A DNA stretch of 64,000 bases from Pelagicoccus enzymogenes (GCF_014803405.1 NZ_JACYFG010000040.1:1-64000); one strand, 5' to 3'. Shown: positions 16,680 to 25,963, numbered from the stretch's first letter. The notes: generated by a model from the letters alone, not told the origin. Numbers and translations: made by a program.

Positions 16680-16698
16680 TTGAAAGTAAAGAGGCGAG

Positions 16699-17355
16699 TT
16701 AACGCAAACGGGAACGGCGAGCAAACACGAGAAGGCCTGCGATAGAAAGACCCAGCATGCCAGCGGTCGCGCCAGCATCTGGAACAACGTTCGCTCCGAG
16801 GTAGGCAGTCGCAAGTTTCACCGAAGTGTTTTGATCCAAGTAGGTCTCGTCCAGTCGGACTACCCAGCTTACCATTCCGTCCGTTTCGATATCGACCTCA
16901 AGCTGAGCTTTGAGAGTCGCAAAGTCAGAAGTCTGGAAGGATATCTCGAACAAGCCTAGATCCGGCTCGACTGCGTCACCAGTTGTGGAGAACACCGGAC
17001 CGCCAACAACGAGGTTGTTGAGGTAAGACCCAATGTTGAATTCAGCTCTGTTCACCGCCACTTGGGCATCTCCCACGAAATCGCGGAAGATAAAGCCAAC
17101 AATAGCTTCAGAAACATCCGTGCCCACGTTGTAACCGTCTCTGTTGTAGGCGTCATTGTCGCCCTTGATGCCATTGCCGCCGGTGACGAGATTGAAGACG
17201 CCTCGGGCTTCCAGATCATTGAGACTCAGCGTCTCGTTTTGAAAAATGATGTGACGGTACTGCGCTTCCTTTAAGGTGATTGCGGATGCACTACCCGCGA
17301 AGGACGAAAGCGAGGCCGCGACCGCAAATAGCGAGATGAATAGTTTAGATTTCAT
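16699..17355 (-). CDS. VPDSG/PEP-CTERM-type sorted exported protein
   Basis: The 218-residue protein has a signal peptide (MKSKLFISLFAVAASLSSFAG...SASA, about 1-25) and a C-terminal sorting signal: VPDAG, a hydrophobic helix (TAGMLGLSIAGLLVFA), then RRSRLR. This tripartite tail is the PEP-CTERM layout in its verrucomicrobial VPDSG variant, processed by an exosortase and often linked to exopolysaccharide. No exosortase gene is in the window. The middle region has no domain I recognise. I chose the ATG at 17355 because it directly precedes the signal peptide; the in-frame extension upstream has no export signal. Confidence 0.8.
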   Translation of the reverse strand: MKSKLFISLFAVAASLSSFAGSASAITLKEAQYRHIIFQNETLSLNDLEARGVFNLVTGGNGIKGDNDAYNRDGYNVGTDVSEAIVGFIFRDFVGDAQVAVNRAEFNIGSYLNNLVVGGPVFSTTGDAVEPDLGLFEISFQTSDFATLKAQLEVDIETDGMVSWVVRLDETYLDQNTSVKLATAYLGANVVPDAGATAGMLGLSIAGLLVFARRSRLR

Positions 17356-17462
17356 GATGATGTTGTTTGGGTTTCGCAGTGGGATCTGCTGGATGAGAAA
17401 ACAATCGCTCAAAAAAACTCCCTCAGCAAGCAACTCACCTTCAATAACTTATCTCTCAGCTT

Positions 17463-17485
17463 CCCCCTGATAGGGGTGATAGGGG
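17463..17485. promoter_or_regulatory. Paired palindromic motif upstream of the CTERM gene
   Basis: A near-palindrome CCCTGATAGGGG (17465-17476) is followed directly by a second GTGATAGGGG half. The complement, CCCCTATCAGGG, recurs at 17703-17714, 227 bases away. The spacing suggests a binding site for a regulator acting on the CTERM gene, about 110 bases upstream of its start. The regulator is unknown. Confidence 0.35.
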
Positions 17486-17702
17486 CCCATTGTGCCATTC
17501 CTCTAGGGCACATGAGGAGCAGCGCTCAACGATTTCGTAAAAGGCGTGTTAACTACCGGCTTTTACATTCCTTTAACCGCCATTTTTCAGGATTCTTTAC
17601 ACTTTGCGGCGTAGATCCCTCGCAATCTAAGGGATCAACGCAAGGCCTCGTTCCTACCAAAAACACAATCGCTTGATTACGAAATACTTAACAGCAAAAC
17701 AA

Positions 17703-17714
17703 CCCCTATCAGGG
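17703..17714. promoter_or_regulatory. Second copy of the CCCCTATCAGGG palindrome
   Basis: This is a 12-base copy, in reverse orientation, of the motif at 17465-17476, in the 438-base gap between the CTERM gene and ilvA. Nothing else in this gap could be assigned. Confidence 0.3.
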
Positions 17715-17793
17715 AAACCCTCACAAAGGCATTTTTAAAGCTCAGCCGACCTATCCCCCGATCGACGATCCCGCTTTCGCGATCGGCAATCCT

Positions 17794-19332
17794 TTACACG
17801 ATTCGCCTCAGGGCATCCGCCGAGATTTCCTTCGCGTAGCGCAGCACTGTGTCACGTTCCAGCACAGCCTCGCAAAACGCTGAGCGAGCCGCCTCGTTGG
17901 CGAAGTCGAAACCGATCAGGGCCCGCCCCACTCGCTCGCCGGTGTAGTTGTAATTGAAGTAGACGATACTGGCATCTTGGCAGTTGTTGCCCAAGAACTC
18001 CTTCAAGGCTCCCGGGCGCTCCGGAAACTCGATGCGGATGAAAAGCGGCCTCACCAGCATCGAGGCATCGTAGTGGATGATGCGAAACTCCACGTCTTCC
18101 TGGCCGGTCGCGTCCTCGTAGGGAATCCCTAGCCCCTGCAGGCTTTGCTCGAACAAGGCCAACACCTGCGGCATGGCGTCTACCCCGATCACCGGCTTAG
18201 CGGAACGCCCCTGTACTGCACCGTGCTGAAACTCCACGATGTTCACCCCCTCCGGAAAAGTCTCCAAAAGCGAAAGCAAAGCGCCCGGTCGTTCCTCGAT
18301 CTCAAAGCGATAGTACTTGCGATGAGCCGAGCCGATCCCCGCGTGGCGAACGATCCAGGACAGCTGCCCGAAGTCCATGTTGCCGCCGCACATGATGGTC
18401 AGCACTCGCTTGCCGCGACAGCGCTCCCGCTCCTTCATCCAAGCCGCTAGGCCCATGGCCCCCGCCGGTTCCGGGATCGCCCGCAAGCGCTCCCATAGCA
18501 GCTGCACTGCGGCGCACACCTCGGCATTCGTCACCGTCACGAATCGGTCCATCAGCTTCGCGCAAAACTGGCTCGTCAAATCGCCCGCTCGCTTGACCGC
18601 GGTGCCGTCGCAAAAAACGTCCAAGTAATCGAGCGTCACGGGACTGCCGTTTTTCACCGCGGCCGCCATCGACGCCTGATCCACGCCCTCCACTCCCACG
18701 ACCTCGATCTCCGGATAGTAGCGCTTGAGCCAGCAGGCCACCCCCGCGGCCATGCCGCCGCCACCGATCTGAAGGTAGACCACGTCAAAGGCTCCAACTC
18801 CCGCCATCACGATCTCGTCGGCCATGGTTCCCTGGCCCGCGATCACCGCCATGTCGTCGTAGGGGTGCACGAAGGTCTGGCCCGTTTCCGCAGCCAGAGC
18901 CTTGGCCGCAGCGGAGGCCGCATCGTAGGCGTCCCCTTCCAGAATCACCTTCACTGCCGCGCCGCCGATAGACTTCACCGCCTCCTGCTTCATCAGCGGA
19001 GTCGAGCGCGGCATGTAGATCGTGGCCGTCGTTCCCAGCTTGCGGGCCGCCAGGGCAACGCCCTGGGCATGATTGCCAGCCGAGGCGCAAACGACGCCCC
19101 GCTCCCGCTCTTCATCGCTCAGCAGCTTCATGCGGTTGTAGGCCCCCCGCCATTTATAGGCGTGGATGGGCGAGGTATCCTCCCGCTTTACGTAGACTTC
19201 CTCGTCGGTGCCGAGCTCCAGCTTTTCCAAGGGCGTCGCGCCCGCCGCTTCGTAAACCCGGCGGCGAGCCGCCAGAGTCTCGTTGAACAAGACTTCCAAA
19301 TCCGCTTCGCTCACGAGTAAAAGGCTCCCCAT
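17794..19332 (-). CDS. ilvA: Threonine ammonia-lyase (threonine dehydratase), biosynthetic
   Basis: The 512-residue PLP enzyme deaminates threonine to 2-oxobutanoate, the first committed step of isoleucine synthesis. The PLP lysine is K60 in SPIHAYKWRGAYN; the SAGNHAQGVA phosphate loop and the glycine-rich QIGGGGMAAG loop are intact. The C-terminus carries two ACT-like regulatory domains (YYRFEIEERPGALLSLLE and LFIRIEFPERPGALKEFL), which give isoleucine/valine control in this family. I use the ATG at 19332; one at 19362 adds ten unconserved residues. Its start overlaps the end of a small membrane-protein ORF on the same strand. Confidence 0.95.
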   Translation of the reverse strand: MGSLLLVSEADLEVLFNETLAARRRVYEAAGATPLEKLELGTDEEVYVKREDTSPIHAYKWRGAYNRMKLLSDEERERGVVCASAGNHAQGVALAARKLGTTATIYMPRSTPLMKQEAVKSIGGAAVKVILEGDAYDAASAAAKALAAETGQTFVHPYDDMAVIAGQGTMADEIVMAGVGAFDVVYLQIGGGGMAAGVACWLKRYYPEIEVVGVEGVDQASMAAAVKNGSPVTLDYLDVFCDGTAVKRAGDLTSQFCAKLMDRFVTVTNAEVCAAVQLLWERLRAIPEPAGAMGLAAWMKERERCRGKRVLTIMCGGNMDFGQLSWIVRHAGIGSAHRKYYRFEIEERPGALLSLLETFPEGVNIVEFQHGAVQGRSAKPVIGVDAMPQVLALFEQSLQGLGIPYEDATGQEDVEFRIIHYDASMLVRPLFIRIEFPERPGALKEFLGNNCQDASIVYFNYNYTGERVGRALIGFDFANEAARSAFCEAVLERDTVLRYAKEISADALRRIV

Positions 19333-19490
19333 AGGCTCATGAAGAGGACCGTGCCGATCCAAGCCGACCCAACCGCAAGCGGTCCCAGCTCAGGCATGCC
19401 AAACCACAAAACCACGGAAAACCCAGTCGCTACCGCGACCGGCAAATAGATTGTACGAACCTTGCTCGGTTCCTTCGGTTCCTCGTCCAT
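19311..19490 (-). CDS. Small hypothetical membrane protein overlapping ilvA
   Basis: The 59-residue ORF (MDEEPKEPSKVRTIYLPVAV...) has a charged N-terminus and two hydrophobic segments (about 13-32 and 36-55). Its end overlaps the ilvA start by 22 bases, an arrangement often seen for translationally coupled genes. I do not recognise a family. It may be real, but codon evidence is limited at this length. Confidence 0.4.
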   Translation of the reverse strand: MDEEPKEPSKVRTIYLPVAVATGFSVVLWFGMPELGPLAVGSAWIGTVLFMSLWGAFYS

Positions 19491-19562
19491 GTGAGGCAAC
19501 CTAGAACGCCCCATCAGAAATCCAATGCCAAAAATGGGAGAGGCGTAGACTACCTGACGAGA

Positions 19563-19629
19563 TGGTGGGACGTCCGTTCCGTGGACGTCATCTTTCGCTC
19601 CACGCGCCCGCGGAGCGGTCGCGCCACCT
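19563..19629. repeat. REP-like inverted pair (GGTGGGACGTCCG... type)
   Basis: GGTGGGACGTCCGTTCCGTG begins at 19564 and a related unit lies in inverted orientation ending near 19629 (...GGAGCGGTCGCGCCACC). Similar units occur at 47701, 53288 and 54395. The gap between ilvA and the S4 gene has no other content. Confidence 0.55.
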
Positions 19630-19664
19630 TCCGCCAGCCCAGCGCCCCAATCGCAATGCGGTCA

Positions 19665-20054
19665 TCAATCACCGAACAGGCGATCCATATCCCGGCGCTC
19701 CCGCTTGGTCGGCCGGCCCGTTCCAGCCGCTCGCTTGAGCACCGTTTGAGCCAGCGTCTCCCTCCTCACCTCCAAACGCTCCGGCGGCGTGAGGTCCTCC
19801 ACGAAATTGGCCACCACCTTGGCTCCCACCCGCTTGAGCAAGAGCCCGACCACGCGGTACTCGCGCAGGACGCCGTCCTTCATGACCTCGATCGTCTCGC
19901 CTACCCGCACCGGACGCGAAGGCTTCACGTTTTCGCCGCCGATTTCCACCTTGCCCCCCTTGCAAGCCTCCGCCGCATCGCCCCGCGTCTTGAACACTCG
20001 CGCCGCCCAAAGCCAGCGATCGACGCGCACCTTTTCTAGATCCTTCGCTTCCAA
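19665..20054 (-). CDS. hslR: S4-domain RNA-binding protein, Hsp15-like
   Basis: The 129-residue protein opens with the S4 RNA-binding fold VRVDRWLWAARVFKTRGDAAEACKGGKVEIGG and continues NVKPSRPVRVGETIEV, closely matching Hsp15/HslR. Hsp15 binds stalled 50S subunits carrying nascent chain-tRNA and helps recycle them after heat shock. The basic C-terminal tail (AAGTGRPTKRERRDMDRL) is also typical. The gene is divergent from rodA. Confidence 0.9.
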   Translation of the reverse strand: MEAKDLEKVRVDRWLWAARVFKTRGDAAEACKGGKVEIGGENVKPSRPVRVGETIEVMKDGVLREYRVVGLLLKRVGAKVVANFVEDLTPPERLEVRRETLAQTVLKRAAGTGRPTKRERRDMDRLFGD

Positions 20055-20208
20055 GCCTTTTAGATAGAAAACAAATCCCCGCCCTCGCCACTCTTTTTCC
20101 TTCCCATTTCCGCCGGCCCAATACCAATCTCGGAGCCGCAGAGGACAGACCCGGCTACGCCAGTCCGATTCACCGCAATCTCCTCGCTACTCACCATTCC
20201 CTTCCGCC

Positions 20209-21411
20209 TTGCTCCCATCGTCCAACAAGCATCACCATCCACGGGTCGACCTGATCAATCCGATCTGCATGCTGTTGCTCGCCTGCATCGGCATCCTGTT
20301 CATATACAGCGCCCAGTCCGCGCGCGGCGGCAGCGAGTGGTTCAGCCAAATCGCTTGGCTCTTCATCGGCATGAGCCTCTACACGGGCGTCTCCCTGACC
20401 AACTACGCCCTCTTCATGAAGTACAGCCACTGGATCTGGCTGCTGGCAGTGGTGATGCTCGTCATGGTCAAGTGGAGCCCCCTCGGCGTTTCCCGCTACG
20501 GGGCGGAGCGTTGGCTCAACCTCGGATTCTACACCTTCCAACCCGTCGAAATCGCCAAGCTGGCGGGCATCGTCATCAGCGCCAGCATCCTCACCCGATC
20601 GGAAGTCGGCGACATCAAGGATTCCGTCCAAGTGCTTGCTAAAATGGCGCTTGCGATTTTGGTGCCGTTTCTATTGATCTTGGCTCAGCCTGACCTCGGG
20701 TCCTCCTTGGTCATCCCCATTTTCGTGTTCGCCCAACTCTACGCCTCCAACCTTTCCAAACGTTTTTTCACCACCGCCATCGTTCTCTTCGTGGCCTTGG
20801 TGGGAGCCATTTTAATCGATAACCACAACTACGTTAAATTTTTAGACGAAAACGGCATCGACCCTCAAAACGTCAATGGCCGCTACCAGGAAACCACCTG
20901 GTTCCCCCTCAAAGACTACCAACGCAACCGCATTTTAACCTTCGTAAACCCCGACAAGGCCGACCCCCGTGGCACCGGCTGGAATCGGGAACAATCCATC
21001 ATTTCAGTCGCCTCGGGCGGCCTGTTTGGCAAAGGCGTCAAGCAGGGCTCCCAGGCCCAACTCGGCTACCTGCCCCGGTCGGTAGCCCATAACGACTTCA
21101 TCTTCTCCGTCATCGCGGAAGAAGCCGGCTTTATTGGAAGCGCAGTCGTGATCAGCCTCTTCGGAATAATTCTAGCAAACAGCCTGCGCATCGCCGGCCA
21201 AGCAAAGGACCGCTTCGGTACCTTGCTGGTGCTCGGCGTCGTCGCCCTGTTCTCCGTACACGTCTTCGTGAACATCGCTATGACTATTGGCCTGATGCCG
21301 ATCACAGGATTGCCGCTCCCCTTCTTAAGTCATGGAGGCACCTTCATGGTGAGCTGCTGCATCCTCCTGGGACTGGTTCAAAGCGTCTATCGCTATCGAA
21401 AGGATTTCTAA
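20209..21411 (+). CDS. rodA: RodA-type SEDS peptidoglycan glycosyltransferase
   Basis: The 400-residue polytopic protein belongs to the SEDS family (RodA/FtsW), which polymerises lipid II during cell elongation together with a class B PBP. Landmarks include GAERWLNLGFYTFQPVEIAKLA, the LILAQPDLGSSLV stretch, the extracellular loop with HNDFIFSVIAEEAGFIGS, and MPITGLPLPFLSHGGT. The linked RNase E/G gene downstream is a common RodA-neighbour arrangement. The start appears to be a TTG at 20209; the first internal ATG would cut into the first membrane helix. Confidence 0.92.
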   Translation: MLPSSNKHHHPRVDLINPICMLLLACIGILFIYSAQSARGGSEWFSQIAWLFIGMSLYTGVSLTNYALFMKYSHWIWLLAVVMLVMVKWSPLGVSRYGAERWLNLGFYTFQPVEIAKLAGIVISASILTRSEVGDIKDSVQVLAKMALAILVPFLLILAQPDLGSSLVIPIFVFAQLYASNLSKRFFTTAIVLFVALVGAILIDNHNYVKFLDENGIDPQNVNGRYQETTWFPLKDYQRNRILTFVNPDKADPRGTGWNREQSIISVASGGLFGKGVKQGSQAQLGYLPRSVAHNDFIFSVIAEEAGFIGSAVVISLFGIILANSLRIAGQAKDRFGTLLVLGVVALFSVHVFVNIAMTIGLMPITGLPLPFLSHGGTFMVSCCILLGLVQSVYRYRKDF

Positions 21412-21531
21412 GTCTGCCCTAAACAGCCGACGCGCCCAACGCCTTCGAGAAATACCATCCAATCAGGAACAGAAACCGCCGCCGCTCCCCATTCAGGACG
21501 CCCCCTGCAGAAACACAGGAAACGCGCCCAA

Positions 21532-23280
21532 ATGAGCGAAAAAGAAACACCACAAAACCAAGCATCAGACCAAGCCAACAAACTAGACGAAGAGCTTCGT
21601 AACCCACCCAAGCCCCAAACCGGCACCCGTGTCGACCAGGATAAGCTCAGAGCGGAAGCGAACCAGCGAGCCAAGAAACGGCCGCTCATGACCAAGATCA
21701 TCGAGAAGTTCAAGGGCGAGAAAAAGCCCTACCGCGAACTCATCATCAACTCCGAGCCACTCGAAATCCGAGTCGGCTCCCTCGTCGACGGCATCCTCGA
21801 CAAGTTCGACATCGAGCGCCGGCACTCCGCCCAGCGCATCGTCGGCGGCATCTTCAAAGGCCGCATCAAAAACCTCGACCCCGGCCTCAAAGCCGCCTTC
21901 GTCGACATCGGCATGCCCAAGAACGCCTTCCTGCACTACTGGGACATCCAGCCCCAGGAAGCCGACTCCTCCATCGAGGTCGTCCGCGTCAACTCCTCCA
22001 AGAAAAAGAAGAAACAGGCCAAGATCCCTCTCAAGGAGATCCCCAACCACTACCCCATCGGCACCGAGATCGTCATCCAGATCACCAAGGGACCGATCGG
22101 CACCAAGGGGCCTCGCTCCACTACCAACCTTTCCATTCCCGGACGCTTCATCGTACTCGTTCCCAACTCCGACCAGTGCGGCATCTCCCGTAAGATCGAG
22201 GACAACAAGGAACGGGCCCGCCTTAAGAAAATCATCCGCGACCTCACCATCCCGGAAGGCATGGGCATCATCGTGCGCACCGCCGGCGAAGGCAAAAAGG
22301 CCCGCTACTTCGTGCGCGACCTGCACATCCTGCTGCAGACCTGGGAAAAGATCCAAAAGAAAATGGACTCCGCCCGGGCCCCAGCCTGCCTCTACAAGGA
22401 GCCAGACCTCGCCGAGCGCACCGTGCGCGACTTCCTCACCGAAGACATCGACCGCGTGCTCATCGACAACGCCGAGGACCACGAGCGCATCTCCGAGACC
22501 GTCGCCCAGATCTCCAAGCGATCCACCTCCAAGATCCAGCTCTACCAGGATTCCATCCCCATCTTCGAGCGCTACAACATCGAGAAGCAGATCGAGCAAA
22601 CCTTCCAGCGACAGGTTCCCCTCCCCTCCGGAGGCGCCATCGTCATCGAAGAGACCGAGGCCCTCATCGCCATCGACGTCAACACCGGCTCCCACAAGAA
22701 TAAGGGCAACGAGAACGACACCATCTTCCAGGTGAACTGCGAAGCGGCCGAAGAAGTCGCCCGCCAGATTCGCCTGCGCAACATCGGCGGCCTCATCATC
22801 ATCGACTTCATCGACATGAAGCAGCGCCGCCACCGCAACGCCATCCTCTCCCGCATGAGGGACGCCATGTCGCACGACAAGGCCAAGACCCACATCCTGC
22901 CCATCTCGCCGCTCGGCATCATGCAAATGACCCGCCAGCGCATGCAGGAGTCCGTCTCCTCCGGCCTCTACACCGACTGCCCCTACTGCCGCGGCAAGGG
23001 CATCGTCAAATCCGGCACCACCGTCTCCGTGGAACTGCAACGCAAGCTCTCCGGCATCATCCGCCGCGCTCGCAACCGCACTCCCGACCTCGAGAAGCCC
23101 ATCAAGCTACGCATCCTGGTCAACCCGTCCATCATCGACCGCCTGCGCGAAGAGGACGCTGACCTGCTCATCAGCCTCGAGAAAGACTACAACGCCCAGC
23201 TCACCTTCCGAGCCGACCCCAACTTCCACGTCGAGAACTACCGCGTCATCGACGTCGAGACCGGCGCCGCCTACGGCTAA
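21532..23280 (+). CDS. rng: Ribonuclease E/G family endoribonuclease
   Basis: The 582-residue protein contains an interrupted S1 domain (about 85-230), the 5'-sensor region, a DNase I-like catalytic domain with acidic residues in AIDVNTG (near 380) and IIIDFIDM (near 423), and the Zn-link CPYCRGKG near 483. It lacks the long disordered scaffold of E. coli RNase E, so it is nearer RNase G. A basic N-terminal extension (about 60-65 residues before [13 protein letters not shown]) is an addition relative to the enterobacterial enzyme. Role: mRNA decay and rRNA maturation. Confidence 0.94.
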   Translation: MSEKETPQNQASDQANKLDEELRNPPKPQTGTRVDQDKLRAEANQRAKKRPLMTKIIEKFKGEKKPYRELIINSEPLEIRVGSLVDGILDKFDIERRHSAQRIVGGIFKGRIKNLDPGLKAAFVDIGMPKNAFLHYWDIQPQEADSSIEVVRVNSSKKKKKQAKIPLKEIPNHYPIGTEIVIQITKGPIGTKGPRSTTNLSIPGRFIVLVPNSDQCGISRKIEDNKERARLKKIIRDLTIPEGMGIIVRTAGEGKKARYFVRDLHILLQTWEKIQKKMDSARAPACLYKEPDLAERTVRDFLTEDIDRVLIDNAEDHERISETVAQISKRSTSKIQLYQDSIPIFERYNIEKQIEQTFQRQVPLPSGGAIVIEETEALIAIDVNTGSHKNKGNENDTIFQVNCEAAEEVARQIRLRNIGGLIIIDFIDMKQRRHRNAILSRMRDAMSHDKAKTHILPISPLGIMQMTRQRMQESVSSGLYTDCPYCRGKGIVKSGTTVSVELQRKLSGIIRRARNRTPDLEKPIKLRILVNPSIIDRLREEDADLLISLEKDYNAQLTFRADPNFHVENYRVIDVETGAAYG

Positions 23281-23308
23281 GTGTAGGAGCGTGCTTGCAC
23301 GCGATTCC
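23281..23308. repeat. REP-like hairpin directly after the RNase gene
   Basis: GTAGGAGCGTGCTTGCACGC folds into a GCGTGC/GCACGC hairpin followed by GATTCC. It starts at the base after the RNase stop codon and has the same layout as the classical pseudomonad REP. It belongs to the family also seen at 38015, 43485 and 49660. Confidence 0.65.
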
Positions 23309-23339
23309 AACCCGATAAACCCTTACCCACCCCAAATCC

Positions 23340-23373
23340 AACAGCCCGGCCGCGAAAGCAGCCGGGCTGTTTT
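23340..23373 (+). terminator. Intrinsic terminator of the rodA-rng unit
   Basis: A ten-base perfect stem (ACAGCCCGGC/GCCGGGCTGT) around a ten-base loop is followed by TTTTG. It lies 60 bases after the RNase stop. Confidence 0.88.
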
Positions 23374-23385
23374 GCTCCCAATCTG

Positions 23386-23458
23386 GAGGGACGGCTTCCA
23401 CGCCGTCCGCATTGCAGGCTTCCGCAAGGTGCGGGCTTCCACGCCGTCCGCATTGCAG
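23386..23458. repeat. Direct repeat of a GGACGGCTTCCACGCCGTCC-type palindrome
   Basis: Two nearly identical units of about 25 bases (23393-23417 and 23433-23458) each read GGCTTCCACGCCGTCCGCATTGCAG. The first forms a GGACGGC/GCCGTCC hairpin. Both end in the GCATTGCAG connector shared with other repeat families here. The 358-base gap has no gene other than the start of the hemerythrin. Confidence 0.6.
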
Positions 23459-23638
23459 CCCTGCCTACCACCCCAGCTACACAAAAAAAGCGCAACGTTA
23501 TGTTTTATTTGCGCACCTCGCGTATCAACTCTCCCTAACGCCCCCCACAACCCCCTCTAATACTTCCTCCCAAATCCCATCCTCCCATTGCCAGCCACGC
23601 CAGGTCAGGCGAGACTTCATCCGTTCCGGAGGACGTTC

Positions 23639-24070
23639 ATGGCTATCGAATGGAGAAAGAATTTCGCTACCAATGACCCCCATATCGACGAACAGCACCA
23701 GCAGATCTTTCGCTTCGCCAACAAGCTCGAAACGATAGCTCAGCAAGCGGACGTCGATACGAGGGAGGTCGACCATTTGCTCAGTTTCCTGGAAACCTAC
23801 ATCCAGAACCACTTCCGCTACGAGGAAGCCTGCATGCTCAAGCGGCGCTGTCCCGTCGCCCAAAAGAACCGCTCCGAGCACGTCGCCTTCAAGGCCTTCC
23901 TCACCCGGAACGTCGAAGCCTACCGCCATAACGGCTATTCCCAGCAATGGGCCCAACAACTCTTCGAGAAACTCGAGAACTGGCTCTCCAACCACATTTG
24001 CCGCGTCGACGTGAAACTGCGCGACCACCCGGAAAAGACCACCGCTTCCTCTTCCGCCGCCAACCGCTAG
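23639..24070 (+). CDS. Bacteriohemerythrin with one substituted iron ligand
   Basis: The 143-residue protein is a single hemerythrin domain. Expected di-iron ligands are visible at H20 (IDEQHQQIF), H58 and E62 (NHFRYEEACM), H81 (SEHVAF), H119 and D124 (NHICRVD). The HxxxH pair that normally precedes H81 reads N77-R-S-E-H81, so one canonical histidine is Asn. Hemerythrins bind O2 or act as O2 sensors; loss of one ligand could change redox behaviour. A strong GGAGG precedes the ATG at 23639, which decides the start over an in-frame codon further upstream. Confidence 0.88.
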   Translation: MAIEWRKNFATNDPHIDEQHQQIFRFANKLETIAQQADVDTREVDHLLSFLETYIQNHFRYEEACMLKRRCPVAQKNRSEHVAFKAFLTRNVEAYRHNGYSQQWAQQLFEKLENWLSNHICRVDVKLRDHPEKTTASSSAANR

Positions 24071-24234
24071 CGCCCTCCACTTAGAGGCACGCTCGAGCAG
24101 CCAAGCGTTCCCCTCTCTCCTGATACCCCTCGAGCCTCCCGCCCGCTCAACGGTTAGACAAGTTTGCATGAGTTCCCACCAGCCATTCGTCTGGCAATTG
24201 GTTGAAACCTCACAACACTCACTTGCCTACACCA

Positions 24235-25659
24235 ATGAAGTTGAACGCCCCCTTACTCCTCCTCCCCCTCGCCACGCTCGCAGCTTCGCTTGACGCCCAA
24301 AACCGCATCGGTTCCGGCGATGTCAGCGAACTCTTCAAGACCTACTGCGCCACCTGCCACGGCGAAAACCTGCGCGGCGGACAAGGCAGTTCCCTCGTCG
24401 ACGACGTCTGGGCCCACGGCAGCAGCGACGCCGACCTCGCCCGCGTCATCGCCGAAGGCATTCCCGACACGGAGATGATCCCTTGGAAGCACTCTCTCTC
24501 GGACGAGCAAATCCGCGCCCTCGTCATCTACATTCGCGAGCAAGGCCAAATCGCCGCCCGGGCCGACCTCCCCGAAGACGCCTTCAAGCCGAAGAACGGC
24601 ATCTTCACTTCGGAAAAGCACTCTTTCACCCTCGAGAAAGTCGGCGAAGGCGACGGCATCCTTTGGGGAATGGAATTCCTCCCCGACAATTCACTGCTCG
24701 TCACTCAACGCGACGGAACGCTCTGGCACTTCCAAGACGGAAAACGTACCGCCATCGAGGGAATCCCAGCAGTGCGGGCCCAAGGCCAAGGCGGGCTTAT
24801 GGAAGTGCGCATCCATCCAGACTACGATAAAAACGGCTGGGTCTACCTCGGCTACTCGGAGTCGCTCGATGGCGGCGAAACCGGAAACACCGCCATCGCC
24901 CGCGGCCGCATCGTCGACGGAGCCTGGACCGACCATCAGCAAATCTACTCCGCCGACCCCAAGTTCCACACCAGCCGCGGTCACCACTTCGGCACTCGTA
25001 TCGTCTTCCAAGACGGCTACCTCTTCTTCGGCATCGGCGATCGCGGCCAGCAAGACCAAGCCCAAGACCTCGACCGCCCGAACGGCAAGATCCATCGCCT
25101 TCACGACGACGGACGTATACCCGCCGACAATCCCTTCGCCAACACTCCCGGCGCCTTGCCCACCATCTGGTCTTACGGACACCGCAATCCACAAGGCCTC
25201 GCCACCCACCCCGAAACCGGACAACTCTGGGAAGTCGAGCACGGCCCTCGCGGGGGCGACGAAGTCAACCTCGTACAGCCAGGCAAAAACTACGGTTGGC
25301 CGGTCATCACCTACGGAATGAACTACAACGGCAGCCCTATCACCGGCATCACCGCCAAAGAAGGCATGGAGCAACCCAAGCACTACTGGACTCCCTCCAT
25401 CGCCATTTGCGGTTCAGAGTTCTATACCGGCGACAAATTCCCGGCTTGGAAAAACAACCTCTTCGTCTCCGGCATGGCCTCCCAAGAGCTGCATCGCCTC
25501 ACCATCGAGGGCGATAAAGTTGTGGCCGACGAAATCGTATTCAAAGATCAAGGACGCATCCGCGACGTCTACAGCGGCCCCGACGGCTACCTCTACGTCC
25601 TGCTCACCCAGCAGTCCCCTCGCGTCGGCGCCATCTACCGCTTGGATCCAAGCTCGTAG
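24235..25659 (+). CDS. Secreted PQQ-type sugar dehydrogenase (GSDH/Hhip fold) with N-terminal cytochrome c
   Basis: The 474-residue protein has a signal peptide, a cytochrome c domain with C38-A-T-C41-H42 and a downstream Met in DTEMIPW, then a six-bladed GSDH-type propeller beginning GEGDGILWGMEFLPDNSLLVTQRDGTLW. Typical blade phrases include GHHFGTRIVF, GDRGQQDQAQDLDRPNGKIHRL and WSYGHRNPQGLATHPETGQLWEVEHGPRGGDE. Members oxidise aldoses in the periplasm and pass electrons to cytochrome c; the fused cytochrome here would receive them directly. The ATG at 24235 gives a clean signal peptide. The stop codon lies inside a REP-like repeat. Confidence 0.9.
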   Translation: MKLNAPLLLLPLATLAASLDAQNRIGSGDVSELFKTYCATCHGENLRGGQGSSLVDDVWAHGSSDADLARVIAEGIPDTEMIPWKHSLSDEQIRALVIYIREQGQIAARADLPEDAFKPKNGIFTSEKHSFTLEKVGEGDGILWGMEFLPDNSLLVTQRDGTLWHFQDGKRTAIEGIPAVRAQGQGGLMEVRIHPDYDKNGWVYLGYSESLDGGETGNTAIARGRIVDGAWTDHQQIYSADPKFHTSRGHHFGTRIVFQDGYLFFGIGDRGQQDQAQDLDRPNGKIHRLHDDGRIPADNPFANTPGALPTIWSYGHRNPQGLATHPETGQLWEVEHGPRGGDEVNLVQPGKNYGWPVITYGMNYNGSPITGITAKEGMEQPKHYWTPSIAICGSEFYTGDKFPAWKNNLFVSGMASQELHRLTIEGDKVVADEIVFKDQGRIRDVYSGPDGYLYVLLTQQSPRVGAIYRLDPSS

Positions 25660-25963
25660 CGCGGTGCTTCAGCCCGCGACCGCATTGCAAGATCCCGTAG
25701 GGCGCGGGCTTTATTGCCCATCCCGCAGCAGACTCAAGTTACTGCTGAAGCACGGACGACACGGAGGTCGCCCCTCCATTTTGCTCATCCTGGAGGAACC
25801 GGTTAACGTGCCGCAACGCTCGGCACTACCCGGTCCGCAGCAATGCAATTTCCCCTCAAAAAAAGGTTCATCCCCTTTTGAGTGGATCCTGATTTCACAG
25901 TGGGAAGTGCCCTTGTGGCACGATCGATCCTGCCCAATCGCGGCACAAGGCCGCTTCCCACAG
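25656..25963. repeat. Block of REP/BIME-like palindromes between gsdh and ECF41 genes
   Basis: Starting in the last codon of the upstream gene, GTAGCGCGGTGCTTCAGC leads to the connector GCATTGCAAGATCC and further hairpin arms up to about 25775. A second, inverted pair spans 25899-25963, with AGTGGGAAGTGCCCTTGTGG on the left and its relative in complement on the right. The 408-base gap otherwise carries only the ECF promoter at its right end. Confidence 0.65.

Noticed and set aside
17480-17510. Possible sigma-54 promoter upstream of the CTERM gene
   Set aside because: A TGGCAC hexamer exists on the minus strand but no TTGC-type -12 element is at the right distance.
21583-23040. Long minus-strand ORF of 485 residues opposite the RNase E/G gene
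   Set aside because: Low-complexity Asp/Gly/Val/Leu-rich translation typical of the antisense of a GC-rich gene; the plus strand has a full catalytic protein.
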